Positions 42,837 through 51,557 are shown, numbered from the stretch's first letter. The stretch is 64,000 nucleotides of DNA from Bacillus sp. FJAT-29814 (GCF_001510715.1 NZ_LMTJ01000004.1:186001-250000); one strand, 5' to 3'. The notes: generated by a model from the sequence alone, not told the origin. Numbers and translations are program-made.

Positions 42837-42858
42837 TATGAATGAGCATTCAGTCAAT
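42837..42858. promoter_or_regulatory. Candidate TetR/FadR-type operator upstream of fadF
   Basis: TATGAATGAGCATTCAGTCA plus two bases; the core TGAATGAGCATTCA is a perfect 14-bp palindrome. It also resembles the B. subtilis FadR site, which is built on TGAATGA/TCATTCA halves. It lies about 90 bp before fadF and 75 bp before the divergent ywjE. Confidence 0.7.
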
Positions 42859-42932
42859 TAATTTTTACAAACTTATAGAAATGATTGTCGTTGGTAAAAC
42901 TAAAAACCACTGATTGGAGGAAGGTTTTTTGG

Positions 42933-44288
42933 ATGAAATTGTTGATTGGATTGGCCGGGATTTTATTATTTATGATTATATGGCTTGTTTTAGATTTTAG
43001 ATTGGGCCGAAAGAAGCATCTTTCCTCTGTTGTTAGGACGCAATCACCCATTCATCATGGCGATTTTGAGATTTTCACGCATGGCAAGGAGCTGTTTGCT
43101 GATTATTTCAACGAGCTCCGAGCTGCGAAGCACTGTATCCATGTGTTGTTTTATATCGTTAAAGATGATGAGTTCGGTCAGGAATTTCTCAGTATTTTAA
43201 TGGACAAAGCACGTGAAGGGATCGAGGTCAGGCTGCTGCTTGACCGGCTTGGCAGCTGGAAGATGAATAATTCGCGGGTCAAAATGCTGCGGAAAGCCGG
43301 GGTAGCTGTGGCGTTCAGCGATCCGATTCGCTTTCCGTTTCTGTTCTATACGTCACAGGTGCGCAATCACCGAAAAATCTCGATTATTGACGGAAAAATT
43401 GGCTATCTCGGCGGGTTCAACATCGGCAAAGAGTATGTCGATGGCGACCCTAAGCTTAGCCCATGGCGGGATTATCATCTAAAAATAACTGGAGAGAGTG
43501 TAAATTATTTGCAGAGTGAGTTTCTGCTCGATTGGAAGCGAAACATTAAGCGAGGGTTAGAGGCCAATTTATTTCATAAAAAAGCCAATGTACCAAACCG
43601 GGAGTTTCCGCAAAAAGGAGCAGCCAATGTCGGATTGGGTGCCGAGTTTAGTGCGGGAACAGAGTCAGTCGAATTTGGCGGAGAATTAAATACGGGAATC
43701 GAGACAGCCCCATCTTCTGCATCCGTGGGCTTACCAAAGCTTTCACATGAAGCGGTCCGTCATCAATTCATTCCTACAGAGGCTCATCAGCTTGAAGGCT
43801 TGTTTCTTAATCTGATTCAACTAGCGGAAAACACGATTACGATTGGCACACCATATTTTATTCCCAGTCCCAGAATCTTGGAGGAATTGCTTAAAGCCGT
43901 TCAGAGGGGGATCTGTGTGACTGTGATTGTGCCGACTGTAGCCGACCATCCGCTCGTCAAGGAAGCTTCCTTCCGTTATCTGCGCCCGTTGATTCGCGCT
44001 GGTGGATTGGTTTATCAATACCAAAAGGGATTTTATCATGCCAAAACCATCGTGATTGACGACAAGCTCTGTGACATTGGCACCGCCAACTTCGATAAAC
44101 GAAGCCTTTACCTAAACAAAGAAATTAATTGCTATGTCTATGATCCAAACTTCATCGCCAGCTTAAAGGAGATCCTGACCAAGGACATTCATGACTCCAA
44201 ACCGCTGACACTGGCAGCCCTGGATGCGCCCAGCTTGAACAGATCCGTGAAAGAGGCTGTAGCCCGAACTATTTCCTATTTTTTATAA
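42933..44288 (+). CDS. ywjE: Phospholipase D-type cardiolipin synthase family protein (YwjE)
   Basis: Membrane-associated enzyme of 451 residues with an N-terminal helix (KLLIGLAGILLFMIIWLVL) and two HKD active sites: HRKISIIDGKIGYLGGFN and HAKTIVIDDKLCDIGTANFD. It probably makes or remodels cardiolipin. Between the two halves a linker of about 50 residues (FPQKGAANVGLG..., EFGGELNTGIETAPSS) has no clear counterpart in the roughly 400-residue B. subtilis YwjE. The ATG at 42933 is 8 nt after GGAGGAAGG. Confidence 0.92.
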   Translation: MKLLIGLAGILLFMIIWLVLDFRLGRKKHLSSVVRTQSPIHHGDFEIFTHGKELFADYFNELRAAKHCIHVLFYIVKDDEFGQEFLSILMDKAREGIEVRLLLDRLGSWKMNNSRVKMLRKAGVAVAFSDPIRFPFLFYTSQVRNHRKISIIDGKIGYLGGFNIGKEYVDGDPKLSPWRDYHLKITGESVNYLQSEFLLDWKRNIKRGLEANLFHKKANVPNREFPQKGAANVGLGAEFSAGTESVEFGGELNTGIETAPSSASVGLPKLSHEAVRHQFIPTEAHQLEGLFLNLIQLAENTITIGTPYFIPSPRILEELLKAVQRGICVTVIVPTVADHPLVKEASFRYLRPLIRAGGLVYQYQKGFYHAKTIVIDDKLCDIGTANFDKRSLYLNKEINCYVYDPNFIASLKEILTKDIHDSKPLTLAALDAPSLNRSVKEAVARTISYFL

Positions 44289-44301
44289 AGAAATAAAGAT
44301 T

Positions 44302-44360
44302 GGTGTCAGGCACCAAAGAAAGACAAAACTCCCAAATTGTCCATCTGTCACGGACAATTT
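44302..44360. repeat. GGTGTCAGGCACC repeat, copy 5
   Basis: Core at 44302-44314, then 19 nt, then AAATTGTCC (44334-44342) and GGACAATTT (44352-44360), a 9-bp hairpin. It lies directly after the ywjE stop and may serve as its 3' end, although no long T-run follows. Confidence 0.75.
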
Positions 44361-44395
44361 AGGAATTATTGTAACCACCCCCTCTTGGAGAATGA

Positions 44396-44430
44396 AAAGG
44401 TCCCCGAAAGTTAATATCGGAGACCTTTTT
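44396..44430 (-). terminator. Terminator of sspH (bidirectional in form)
   Basis: Stem AAAGGTCTCCGA/TCGGGGACCTTT with one mismatch or G-U pair, flanked by A- and T-runs. It touches the sspH stop codon. Confidence 0.8.
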
Positions 44431-44609
44431 TATTCTTCAATCAGGTTGAGGACAGGGACGTCCTGCTCGTTTTCTGGTTCTTTTCTTGAATAGATCCGCG
44501 CCATTTTTGTCGTTTCATCGACATGCTGAATGATGACCGGTGTCCCCTCATATGTCACGTTGATCATGTCCGCGGAATCAAGAATTTCCTTCGCTCTTCC
44601 CACATTCAT
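44430..44609 (-). CDS. sspH: Small acid-soluble spore protein H family
   Basis: Forespore-made minor SASP of the H family. The 59 residues begin MNVGRAKEILDSADMINVTY and contain VIIQHVDETTKMARIYSRKE and the DVPVLNLIEE end, closely matching B. subtilis SspH. Two starts are possible: the ATG at 44609 fits the family start but lies 12 nt from AGGAG; the one at 44618 lies 3 nt from it. The family start is used. Confidence 0.9.
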   Translation of the reverse strand: MNVGRAKEILDSADMINVTYEGTPVIIQHVDETTKMARIYSRKEPENEQDVPVLNLIEE

Positions 44610-44697
44610 TCGTACCATTCACTCCTCATAGGAAATTACTCTAATAATATTTGCATTTTTTGGGACTTTATACACATATTAGGGGTGCTGGCTGAAC

Positions 44698-44747
44698 TTT
44701 TCTGGCCTTTCTCGGCGATTTTCTGAGCAGTTTCAGTCCTATTCTGA
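44698..44747. repeat. Three-unit 21-bp phased repeat (TTTTCTGR)
   Basis: TTTTCTGG at 44698, TTTTCTGA at 44719 and TATTCTGA at 44740, each 21 bp apart, in the sspH-ywiB gap. The core resembles the first part of array A at 6803-6851. Confidence 0.6.
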
Positions 44748-44767
44748 AGGTTTCCCCATGAAACCGA

Positions 44768-45178
44768 TCATTTGGGTTCCGCCACAAAGCTAATTTCCAA
44801 ATGATAACTCCCAGCATGCTCGCCCTGCATCGCAAAATCGTACTCTATCTCTATACGTCCGCTACCATTTTCAACACGAAAATCCAGCTTCCGTGCCAAT
44901 GTCGTTGTCTCAAACATCCCTAACGGCAGCTCATAACTTCCATTCAACTTTTTATTCAGCCGAAACGGAAGCCGCATCTTTACAGCACCGCCCCGTAATA
45001 TCAGCGCCTCTTCCCCAGCCATTTTCACAATCGTCCGGACGGTGCCTTCCTCATTCACTTCCTCATATTTCAGGAACGAGGCATTATCTTTTTCAAAATA
45101 TCGTCCAAACACCACCAACTCGAAGCTCTCCTGCTCATCAATGGTCGTCTTCACATTTACCTTGACCGGAATCTCCAT
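44768..45178 (-). CDS. ywiB: DUF1934 family beta-barrel protein YwiB
   Basis: Conserved Bacillus protein of unknown function with a calycin-like beta-barrel, 136 residues. Alternating beta-strand pattern with SFELVVFGRYFEKDNASF, LKYEEVNEEGTVRTIVKMAG and RIEIEYDFAMQGEHAGSYHL. The ATG at 45176-45178 follows GGAGG by 9 nt; longer open frames upstream are not conserved. Precedes speB as in related genomes. Confidence 0.88.
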   Translation of the reverse strand: MEIPVKVNVKTTIDEQESFELVVFGRYFEKDNASFLKYEEVNEEGTVRTIVKMAGEEALILRGGAVKMRLPFRLNKKLNGSYELPLGMFETTTLARKLDFRVENGSGRIEIEYDFAMQGEHAGSYHLEISFVAEPK

Positions 45179-45277
45179 ATGTAACGGCCTCCTCTCACAT
45201 TTCCCCATTATAATCTTGAAAAATGCGGAAATCAAAAGATGCCTGCCCAATGAAGGACAGACATCTATTTTAAAAAT

Positions 45278-46150
45278 TTATTTCACCCAGCCAAGCATCA
45301 TTTCGCGAATCAGCTTACTTGCTGTATTCGCTGTTTGTTCGGATGGGTCGTAAATTGGCGCCACTTCGACCAGGTCACAGCCCACGACGTTGACCTTGGA
45401 ACGGGCAATCGCGTGAATCGACGCAAGCAGCTCCTTCGAGGTGATTCCGCCCGCATCCACCGTACCGGTTCCCGGTGCGTGTGCAGGGTCAAGCACATCG
45501 ATATCAATCGTGACATAAACCGGACGGCCGGCAAGCTTAGGAAGTACTTCCTTCAAAGGTTCCAGCACTTCAAATTTGGAAATATGCATGCCATTCTCTT
45601 TCGCCCATTGGAATTCTTCCCTCATTCCGGAACGGATGCCGAAGGAGTATACATTGGAAGGCCCAATGTGCTCGGCAATTTTACGGATTGGCGTAGAATG
45701 CGATAACGGTTCACCCTCGTAATTTTCACGCAGGTCGGTATGGGCATCCATATGAATGATTGCCAAATCAGGGTACTTTTTAAAAACTGCCTTCATGACC
45801 GGCCAGGAAACGAGGTGCTCCCCGCCCATGCCAAACGGAAATTTGCCGGCATCCAGCACCTGGTCAATAAAATCTTCGATAATATCAAGGCTCTTCTGGG
45901 CATTCCCGAACGGAAGTGGAATGTCACCGGCATCAAAATATTTTACCTCGTCCAGCTCGCGGTCAAGATACGGGCTGTATTCCTCAAGCCCAATGGACAC
46001 CTCGCGAATCCGTGCTGGGCCAAAACGTGACCCCGGACGGTAACTGACTGTCCAATCCATCGGCATCCCGTAAAGGACAACCCTGCTCTCTTCAAAATTC
46101 GGGTGGCTCTTAATAAACACATTCCCCGAATAGGCCTCATCAAAACGCAT
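45278..46150 (-). CDS. speB: Agmatinase
   Basis: Binuclear manganese ureohydrolase that converts agmatine to putrescine and urea. The 290 residues carry the metal ligands GMGGEH (to His112), MDAHTD (135-139) and VTIDIDVLDPAHAPGTGT. Downstream of speE by 76 bp, so putrescine and spermidine synthesis are linked, as in B. subtilis. Confidence 0.96.
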   Translation of the reverse strand: MRFDEAYSGNVFIKSHPNFEESRVVLYGMPMDWTVSYRPGSRFGPARIREVSIGLEEYSPYLDRELDEVKYFDAGDIPLPFGNAQKSLDIIEDFIDQVLDAGKFPFGMGGEHLVSWPVMKAVFKKYPDLAIIHMDAHTDLRENYEGEPLSHSTPIRKIAEHIGPSNVYSFGIRSGMREEFQWAKENGMHISKFEVLEPLKEVLPKLAGRPVYVTIDIDVLDPAHAPGTGTVDAGGITSKELLASIHAIARSKVNVVGCDLVEVAPIYDPSEQTANTASKLIREMMLGWVK

Positions 46151-46182
46151 ATAAAAAACCCCTCTTTCTATGTATCGGAAAC

Positions 46183-46216
46183 GGGGTCAGACCCCACAAA
46201 CAAGAGTCTGACTCCC
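46183..46216. repeat. Two short palindromes GGGGTCAGACCCC and GAGTCTGACTC
   Basis: The 13-nt GGGGTCAGACCCC (46183-46195) and the 11-nt GAGTCTGACTC (46204-46214) lie in the speE-speB gap. Their form, a short GC-rich palindrome around TCAGA, is like the GGTGTCAGGCACC family, but the sequence is different. They can fold in the speE-speB mRNA. Confidence 0.65.
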
Positions 46217-46226
46217 CAAAAAAAAT

Positions 46227-47057
46227 TTATTTCAACAAATCCCCAACAAACTTCGGCAGCACAAACGCCGCTTTGTGCAGTTCCTTCGTATAATAGCGAG
46301 TTTCAATGTCGTGGAAACGCTCATCGCCGACTGCAAGCGGGTCGTACTTTTTCGAGCCGATGGTGAATGCCCACAGGCCACTTGGGTATGTCGGAATATT
46401 TGCCACGTACAAACGCGTAATCGGGAAAATCTCGCGAACATCGCGCTGGACGCTGCGAATCAAGTCTGCCTTGAACCAAGGGTTGTCCGACTGGGCGACG
46501 AAAATGCCGTCCTCCTTGAGCGCCTTGGAGATCCCGGCGTAGAAGCCTTTTGTAAACAAATTCACCGCAGGACCCACTGGCTCGGTCGAATCCACCATGA
46601 TCACATCATACTCATTTTCACTTTGAGCAATATGCATAAACCCGTCGTCAACGCGGACATCGACACGCGGGTCTTCAAGCCAGCCGGCAATCTCCGGCAA
46701 AAACTTCTTCGAATACTCGATCACTTTTCCGTCAATATCAACGAGCGTCGCCTTTTTCACGCTTGGGTGTTTCAGCACTTCGCGGATGACGCCGCCGTCG
46801 CCGCCGCCAACCACGAGCACGTTCTCCGGATTTGGATGGGTAAATAACGGGACATGCGCGACCATTTCGTGGTACACGAATTCGTCCTTCACCGACGTCA
46901 TCACCATGCCGTCCAAAAGCAGCATATTACCCCACTCTGCCGTCTCGACCATCTCAAGCATTTGAAAATCTGTCTGTTCTGTATGTAAAGTTTTATTCAC
47001 TTTCATCGTGATGCCAAAGTTCTCAGTTTGTTTTTCCGTAAACCAAAGTCCGCCCAT
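46227..47057 (-). CDS. speE: Spermidine synthase
   Basis: Aminopropyltransferase making spermidine from putrescine and decarboxylated SAM. The 276 residues (identical in length to B. subtilis SpeE) contain [20 protein letters not shown], the substrate motif [14 protein letters not shown] and the N-terminal beta sheet [15 protein letters not shown]. The ATG at 47055-47057 is 6 nt after AAAGGAAGA; upstream in-frame codons to 47105 are rejected. Confidence 0.96.
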   Translation of the reverse strand: MGGLWFTEKQTENFGITMKVNKTLHTEQTDFQMLEMVETAEWGNMLLLDGMVMTSVKDEFVYHEMVAHVPLFTHPNPENVLVVGGGDGGVIREVLKHPSVKKATLVDIDGKVIEYSKKFLPEIAGWLEDPRVDVRVDDGFMHIAQSENEYDVIMVDSTEPVGPAVNLFTKGFYAGISKALKEDGIFVAQSDNPWFKADLIRSVQRDVREIFPITRLYVANIPTYPSGLWAFTIGSKKYDPLAVGDERFHDIETRYYTKELHKAAFVLPKFVGDLLK

Positions 47058-47259
47058 GTCACATCTTCCTTTCCACTTTTTTGACAGTATACCCGCGAAA
47101 AACACTTCAAACTTATACTACCCAAACTATTGAAAACCAAACGCCCGAAAAAGTCTAGCATAATTTCAAATAAATATTTCATTTTTATCCAGTAAGTGTT
47201 TAAAACACCATAAATTTTTCAATACTATTACTATCGATTTTTTAGCAGGGGTGTTCAAT

Positions 47260-49332
47260 GTGGAAATCATGACGGACCAAGGGTTCCGTAAAACAATTAA
47301 ATACCTAAGGGCGCTTGTGATTATCAGTTTGATAGGAATATCCTGCATGCTGATTTTCCTCATTGGCATCCTTGCCTATGCAAAAATTCTCGGCCCGCCG
47401 CCGCTCGCCGTACCGCAGTCGACATTGATTTTCGCCGACGATGGCACGTTGATCGGCGAGACCAATAACGGTCAGAAGCGCTACTGGGCCAAGCTTAGCG
47501 ATATTTCACCGGACATCATAAATGCGACCATCTCGATTGAGGATAGAAATTTTTACGAGCATCACGGGTTCGATTATAAACGGATAGCCGGGGCGGTCAT
47601 CGCCGACGTCAAGGCCCTCGCCAAGGTGCAGGGCGCGAGCACGATCACCCAGCAATATGCCCGCAACCTGTTTCTCGAACACGACAAAACGTGGAAGCGG
47701 AAGTTGAACGAGGCATTTTACGCCATCCGCCTCGAGATGAATTATTCGAAGAAACAGATTCTCGAAGGCTACTTGAACACGATTTATTATGGACACAGCG
47801 CTTACGGGGTCGAAGCAGCCAGCCAATTCTTTTTTGGAAAAAAAGCTTCGGAGCTGACGCTGGCCGAAGCCAGCATGCTCGCCGGAATTCCGAAGGGACC
47901 CGGATTGTACTCACCGCTCAGCTCGCTGGAAAACGCCAAAGCCCGGCAAACCATTATTTTAAAAACAATGGCCAAAAACGGCTACATTTCGAAAAATAAA
48001 GCGGAAGCCGCGGCACAAGAGCCGCTCAAAATTGTCGGCGAGCACACAACACCGAAGGTAAAGGTGGCGCCATATTTTCAGGATGCGGTCCGCAACGCTT
48101 TGAAAAATCAGCTGAAGCTGGGTGACCGGACAATCGCTTTAGGCGGATTGAAAGTGTATACGACGCTAAATCTGAAGCAGCAGGAAGCCGCCGAGAAGCA
48201 AATCCAAACCTATGTCGACAGCGAATCGGATATTCAGGTCGGGTTGGTGGCGATGGATCCGAAAACCGGCTTCGTCAAAGCAATGGTCGGCGGCCGCGAT
48301 TATGAAAAGAGCCCATTCAACCGTGCCGTCCAGGCAATCAGGCAGCCGGGTTCGACGATCAAGCCGCTGTTATACTATGCGGCACTAGAGAACGGGTTCA
48401 CGCCATCATCGACGATGCGAAGCGAGATGACCACCTTCAAGTTCGACAATGGCCACGGCGATTATACGCCGCATAATTTTAACAACAAGTATGCCGATGG
48501 CGAAATTACGCTCGCCCAAGCGCTTGCGGTATCCGATAATATTTTTGCTGTAAAAACGCACTTGTTTTTAGGGGAAGAGATATTGATTGAAACAGCCCGC
48601 AAATTTGGTCTGTCCACGAAAATGGCCGAGGTACCGTCGCTCGCCCTCGGAACCTCAGGGGTGCGGGTGATCGAAATGGCCAATGCCTATAGCCTGTTCG
48701 CCAACGGCGGCAATAAAGTGCATCCAATATTGGTGACAAAAGTCGAGGACTATAACGGCAATGTGATTTTTGAAGCAAATAGTGAACCCGAAAATGTGCT
48801 CGACACGGCCAAAGCGTTCGTGATGACGCAGATGCTAACGGGGATTTTCGACCAGAAGCTAAACGGCTATGCCCGGGTTACCGGCAGCACGATTGCGAAG
48901 GAATTAACCCGGCCATACGCAGGAAAATCGGGGTCAACAGAAACAGACAGCTGGATGATCGGCTTTTCGCCGCAGCTAGTAACCGCCGTTTGGGCGGGCT
49001 ACGATGTCGGCAAACCGATTGAACTCCCGGTGGAAAAGTCGTATGCGAAAACCATCTGGGCCAATTTTATGGAGGAGGCACTCGATGGCAAGCCGGTTAA
49101 GGCGTTCAAGCCGCCTAAAGAGGGGGTTGTCGGCGTCTATGTGGACCCGACCAACGGCAAGCTTGCCACCAAGGATTGCCCGGTCCGCCGCCTGACGTAT
49201 TTTGAGGAAGGGACCGAGCCAACCGACTACTGCACCGACCATATCGGCAGTAGTGCGGATGATGGTCCGGTGAAGAATGGCGGCACCAAGAAAATCCCGT
49301 GGTACAAGAAGATTTTTCCTTGGGGAAATTAA
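47260..49332 (+). CDS. pbpG: Penicillin-binding protein 2D-type (class A PBP)
   Basis: Bifunctional peptidoglycan glycosyltransferase/transpeptidase anchored by one N-terminal helix (LVIISLIGISCMLIFLIG). The GT51 domain has the catalytic glutamate in SIEDRNFYEHHGFD and GASTITQQYARN. The transpeptidase domain has QPGSTIKPLLYY (nucleophile Ser365), SDN near 425 and GKSGSTETDSWM. A GTG at 47260 lies 8 nt from GGGG, giving 690 residues; another GTG at 47251 abuts the Shine-Dalgarno. In B. subtilis pbpG (ywhE) acts in spore cortex synthesis. Confidence 0.94.
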   Translation: MEIMTDQGFRKTIKYLRALVIISLIGISCMLIFLIGILAYAKILGPPPLAVPQSTLIFADDGTLIGETNNGQKRYWAKLSDISPDIINATISIEDRNFYEHHGFDYKRIAGAVIADVKALAKVQGASTITQQYARNLFLEHDKTWKRKLNEAFYAIRLEMNYSKKQILEGYLNTIYYGHSAYGVEAASQFFFGKKASELTLAEASMLAGIPKGPGLYSPLSSLENAKARQTIILKTMAKNGYISKNKAEAAAQEPLKIVGEHTTPKVKVAPYFQDAVRNALKNQLKLGDRTIALGGLKVYTTLNLKQQEAAEKQIQTYVDSESDIQVGLVAMDPKTGFVKAMVGGRDYEKSPFNRAVQAIRQPGSTIKPLLYYAALENGFTPSSTMRSEMTTFKFDNGHGDYTPHNFNNKYADGEITLAQALAVSDNIFAVKTHLFLGEEILIETARKFGLSTKMAEVPSLALGTSGVRVIEMANAYSLFANGGNKVHPILVTKVEDYNGNVIFEANSEPENVLDTAKAFVMTQMLTGIFDQKLNGYARVTGSTIAKELTRPYAGKSGSTETDSWMIGFSPQLVTAVWAGYDVGKPIELPVEKSYAKTIWANFMEEALDGKPVKAFKPPKEGVVGVYVDPTNGKLATKDCPVRRLTYFEEGTEPTDYCTDHIGSSADDGPVKNGGTKKIPWYKKIFPWGN

Positions 49333-49350
49333 TTCCAATATAATAAACGG

Positions 49351-49382
49351 AAAAAGCTCCGGATTGCCTCCGGAGCTTTTTC
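49351..49382 (+). terminator. Rho-independent terminator of pbpG
   Basis: Stem AAAAGCTCCGGA/TCCGGAGCTTTT with a 5-nt loop and T-run, 18 bp after the stop. Confidence 0.95.
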
Positions 49383-49547
49383 CTGTCCTAGTTTTACAGT
49401 GCATTCACACTGCCTATTATGTTACCACTTTTTCAAAAAACTACAAGTGATTTAAGTCTCTTTATTTTTTCAAAAAAATTTCCATACCGATCCGTCAACT
49501 AACCATCAGTGCGGGGATGAAAGGCCTTTACTAATGGGAGTTTCACT

Positions 49548-50057
49548 TTATTGGGCCAGCAAGCCCTGTTTCAATTCATCGGAAGAATTGTTCCACAATG
49601 CCTCGTTATGGCTGCGCAGGAACTGTGCCAACACCTGCTTCGATTTGTCATCCATATGATCAACAATAATGTGGCGCTTGAGCGATTTGTCCATCCGGTT
49701 GACATGCTCTGGCAGCGATTTGTAGCCCCGGCGGATCGAGCGGTCGACGGTCATGTAACAAGCTGTCACCCCGGCGTAATACGGCCCTTCCTCACGGCGG
49801 TCAATCGTGACCCATATCAGCCAATACGGCTTTCCGTTTGGCACTTCGTCCTGATTCGGCAAAAATTTAATACCCTTTTCTATAGCACTGCGAGCGTGCA
49901 TCGCGCCGACATCGATTTCCGCCTTGCCGGCTTCGATATCAATAAAGACTGGCGAGACATTATCAAGGCTAAGCGCACCTTTGCCGAAGCCCTTATGCCC
50001 GTCAGTCGGGTCGCTTTTGATGATATTAAACCCTATTTTTTTCTTTTTCTCATCCAT
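49548..50057 (-). CDS. ywhD: YwhD family protein
   Basis: Conserved Bacillaceae protein of unknown function (169 residues). Recognised by FNIIKSDPTDGHKGFGKGAL, EIDVGAMHARSAIEKGIKF and YWLIWVTIDRREEGPYYAG. Soluble, no signal peptide. It lies 18 bp downstream of the M50 protease gene ywhC and is probably co-transcribed with it. Confidence 0.9.
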   Translation of the reverse strand: MDEKKKKIGFNIIKSDPTDGHKGFGKGALSLDNVSPVFIDIEAGKAEIDVGAMHARSAIEKGIKFLPNQDEVPNGKPYWLIWVTIDRREEGPYYAGVTACYMTVDRSIRRGYKSLPEHVNRMDKSLKRHIIVDHMDDKSKQVLAQFLRSHNEALWNNSSDELKQGLLAQ

Positions 50058-50075
50058 TGATCCTGTTAACCTCCT

Positions 50076-50726
50076 TTAATAAAACCAGCCATAGAAGAAG
50101 TCGCTTAAGCTATGCGCTACCCATGGGACCACCGTGCCAAATATTGGCTGAATCGTGTACTGGTCAAGCGGCGTAATGACCAAAATTAAAAAGATTAAAA
50201 TCCCGTACTGTTCATATTGTGTCATTTTGGCCCGGATATGATTGGGAGCCAGGTCCTCGACAATGCGATAGCCGTCTAGTGGCGGCAACGGCAGCAGATT
50301 GAACACAAACAAAACAATGTTCAGCTGAATAAAAATCTCAAGGAATTGGTAAAAGCCAGCCGACAGCTCGAACCCGAAGCTTCGTAGGCCGTAGGCAGCA
50401 ATAAACCCAATGGCGGCGAGCACGAGATTGCTCAGGGGACCGGCAACGGAAACGAGCACACCGGCAAGCCGCGGCTTTTTAAAGAAAAAGCGGTTAACCG
50501 GCACAGGTCGGGCCCAGCCGAAGCCGGCAATGAAAATCAAGATGGTGCCGATTGGGTCAAGATGTTGGAGCGGGTTTAATGTCAACCGCCCCTGTTTTGC
50601 CGCAGTATCGTCACCAAATTTATAAGCCACGTAGGCGTGGGCAAATTCGTGAAACGTAAACGCAAACACGAGCGTGATCGCGACATAGGGAATCCACTCA
50701 ATCGGGTACGCTAGAAATCGTTCCAA
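50076..50726 (-). CDS. ywhC: Site-2 protease family M50 metalloprotease YwhC
   Basis: Intramembrane zinc protease of 216 residues. The zinc site HExxH is in FTFHEFAHAYVAYKFGD, and the third ligand lies in FNLLPLPPLDGYRIVEDL (LDG motif). Several membrane helices. A TTG at 50724-50726 sits 8 nt after AGAGGAG and gives the start (M)ERFLAYPIEWIPYV, like B. subtilis YwhC (219). The in-frame ATG at 50744 overlaps the Shine-Dalgarno. Substrate unknown. Confidence 0.91.
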   Translation of the reverse strand: MERFLAYPIEWIPYVAITLVFAFTFHEFAHAYVAYKFGDDTAAKQGRLTLNPLQHLDPIGTILIFIAGFGWARPVPVNRFFFKKPRLAGVLVSVAGPLSNLVLAAIGFIAAYGLRSFGFELSAGFYQFLEIFIQLNIVLFVFNLLPLPPLDGYRIVEDLAPNHIRAKMTQYEQYGILIFLILVITPLDQYTIQPIFGTVVPWVAHSLSDFFYGWFY

Positions 50727-50893
50727 ATGCGTTTCTCCTCTCAATGAAAAGGTTTTTTCTGTCTTTATTTCCTTTTAGTATACATGAAATCATTTCGAAA
50801 AAGAAAATCTTATGTGCCGCTTCCAGACCTGTTGCAGATTTTTGAAGTTTATGGAACACTAAAATCAGTGTAAATAAAAAGGAGGAAGCTTAT

Positions 50894-51079
50894 ATGCCAT
50901 ACGTAACCGTAAAAATGCTGCCAGGCCGCACCGACGACCAAAAGAAAGCCCTAGTCGAAAAAGTAACCGACGCCGTCAGCGAAACAACCGGCGCCCCAAA
51001 AGAAAACGTCGTCGTATTTATCGAAGAAATGTCCCCGAACCATTACGGTGTCGCTGGAATTAGACACAGCGATAAGTAA
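50894..51079 (+). CDS. ywhB: 4-oxalocrotonate tautomerase family enzyme
   Basis: Small tautomerase of 61 residues (60 after Met removal), with the catalytic Pro1 in MPYVTVKMLPGRTDDQKKAL and the family C-terminus EEMSPNHYGVAGI. B. subtilis YwhB catalyses 2-hydroxymuconate tautomerisation in vitro; its cellular role is unclear. The Shine-Dalgarno is AAGGAGG. Isolated on the plus strand and followed by a copy of the GGTGTCAGGCACC repeat. Confidence 0.92.
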   Translation: MPYVTVKMLPGRTDDQKKALVEKVTDAVSETTGAPKENVVVFIEEMSPNHYGVAGIRHSDK

Positions 51080-51090
51080 AATAGTGGAAA

Positions 51091-51145
51091 ATGGTGTCAG
51101 GCACCAATCGTGGACATTTGTCCTCCTGGGGTGGACATCCCCAAT
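51091..51145. repeat. GGTGTCAGGCACC repeat, copy 6 (long form)
   Basis: Core at 51093-51105, then AATC, GTGGACATTTGTCC, TCCTGGGG and TGGACAT. The order and spacing match the copy at 53531 and the one inside prmC. It lies 13 bp after the ywhB stop. Confidence 0.85.
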
Positions 51146-51163
51146 CTAATCTGCAATAACCAA

Positions 51164-51214
51164 AAAAGTGTGAATCCGCGGCATCTGCTTCGGGTTCACA
51201 CTTTTTCTTTTATA
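51164..51214 (-). terminator. Bidirectional terminator between ywhB and the convergent small gene
   Basis: Stem AAAAAGTGTGAATCCG/CGGGTTCACACTTTTT (one mismatch region in the loop) with T-runs on both strands. It ends the plus-strand ywhB transcript and the minus-strand gene at 51210. Confidence 0.85.
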
Positions 51215-51428
51215 TCTTTAGGTCATTTTTCGTGTTTTCTATCTGCAGTTTTTCAAGTTCGAGCTTCATTTTTTCGGTTTCGATTAAAAAGTTGTCATGC
51301 TTTAGCCTTTCAAGCTCCAGCTGATCCTTGACCATTTTTGCCCGCATTTTTGTCTTTTGTAACGATATCCCACTAAGTATCGCAACAATCGGAATACAAA
51401 CCGCTACCAACCCTATCAACTCTCCCAT
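51210..51428 (-). CDS. Small membrane-anchored coiled-coil protein, unknown function
   Basis: Not recognised as a named family. The 72 residues consist of an N-terminal membrane helix (GLVAVCIPIVAILSGI) followed by a charged heptad-like region (VKDQLELERLKHDN, EKMKLELEKLQIENT). The ATG follows GGGGGTAGG. Its own terminator overlaps the 3' end. It might interact with other membrane proteins through the coiled coil; no function can be claimed. Confidence 0.7.
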   Translation of the reverse strand: MGELIGLVAVCIPIVAILSGISLQKTKMRAKMVKDQLELERLKHDNFLIETEKMKLELEKLQIENTKNDLKI

Positions 51429-51500
51429 ATATCCTACCCCCAGACCACATCATATACAAATCATAACAAATTTGCCCGAAAATGGATAATAAAAACCAAT

Positions 51501-51540
51501 AAAAAAACGCCCAAACTCCTAATGCGGGGTCCGAGCGCTC
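51501..51540 (-). terminator. Terminator of ywgA
   Basis: An imperfect stem with several G-U pairs (CGCTCGGACCCC region with GAGTTTGGGCG), followed on the minus strand by seven T; 18 bp after the ywgA stop. Confidence 0.65.
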
Positions 51541-51557
51541 TAAGTGCAAAGTTACGC

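Noticed and set aside
42854..43051. Minus-strand 65-codon open frame overlapping the fadF-ywjE region
   Set aside because: It overlaps the well-supported start of ywjE and the operator, and has no start signal.
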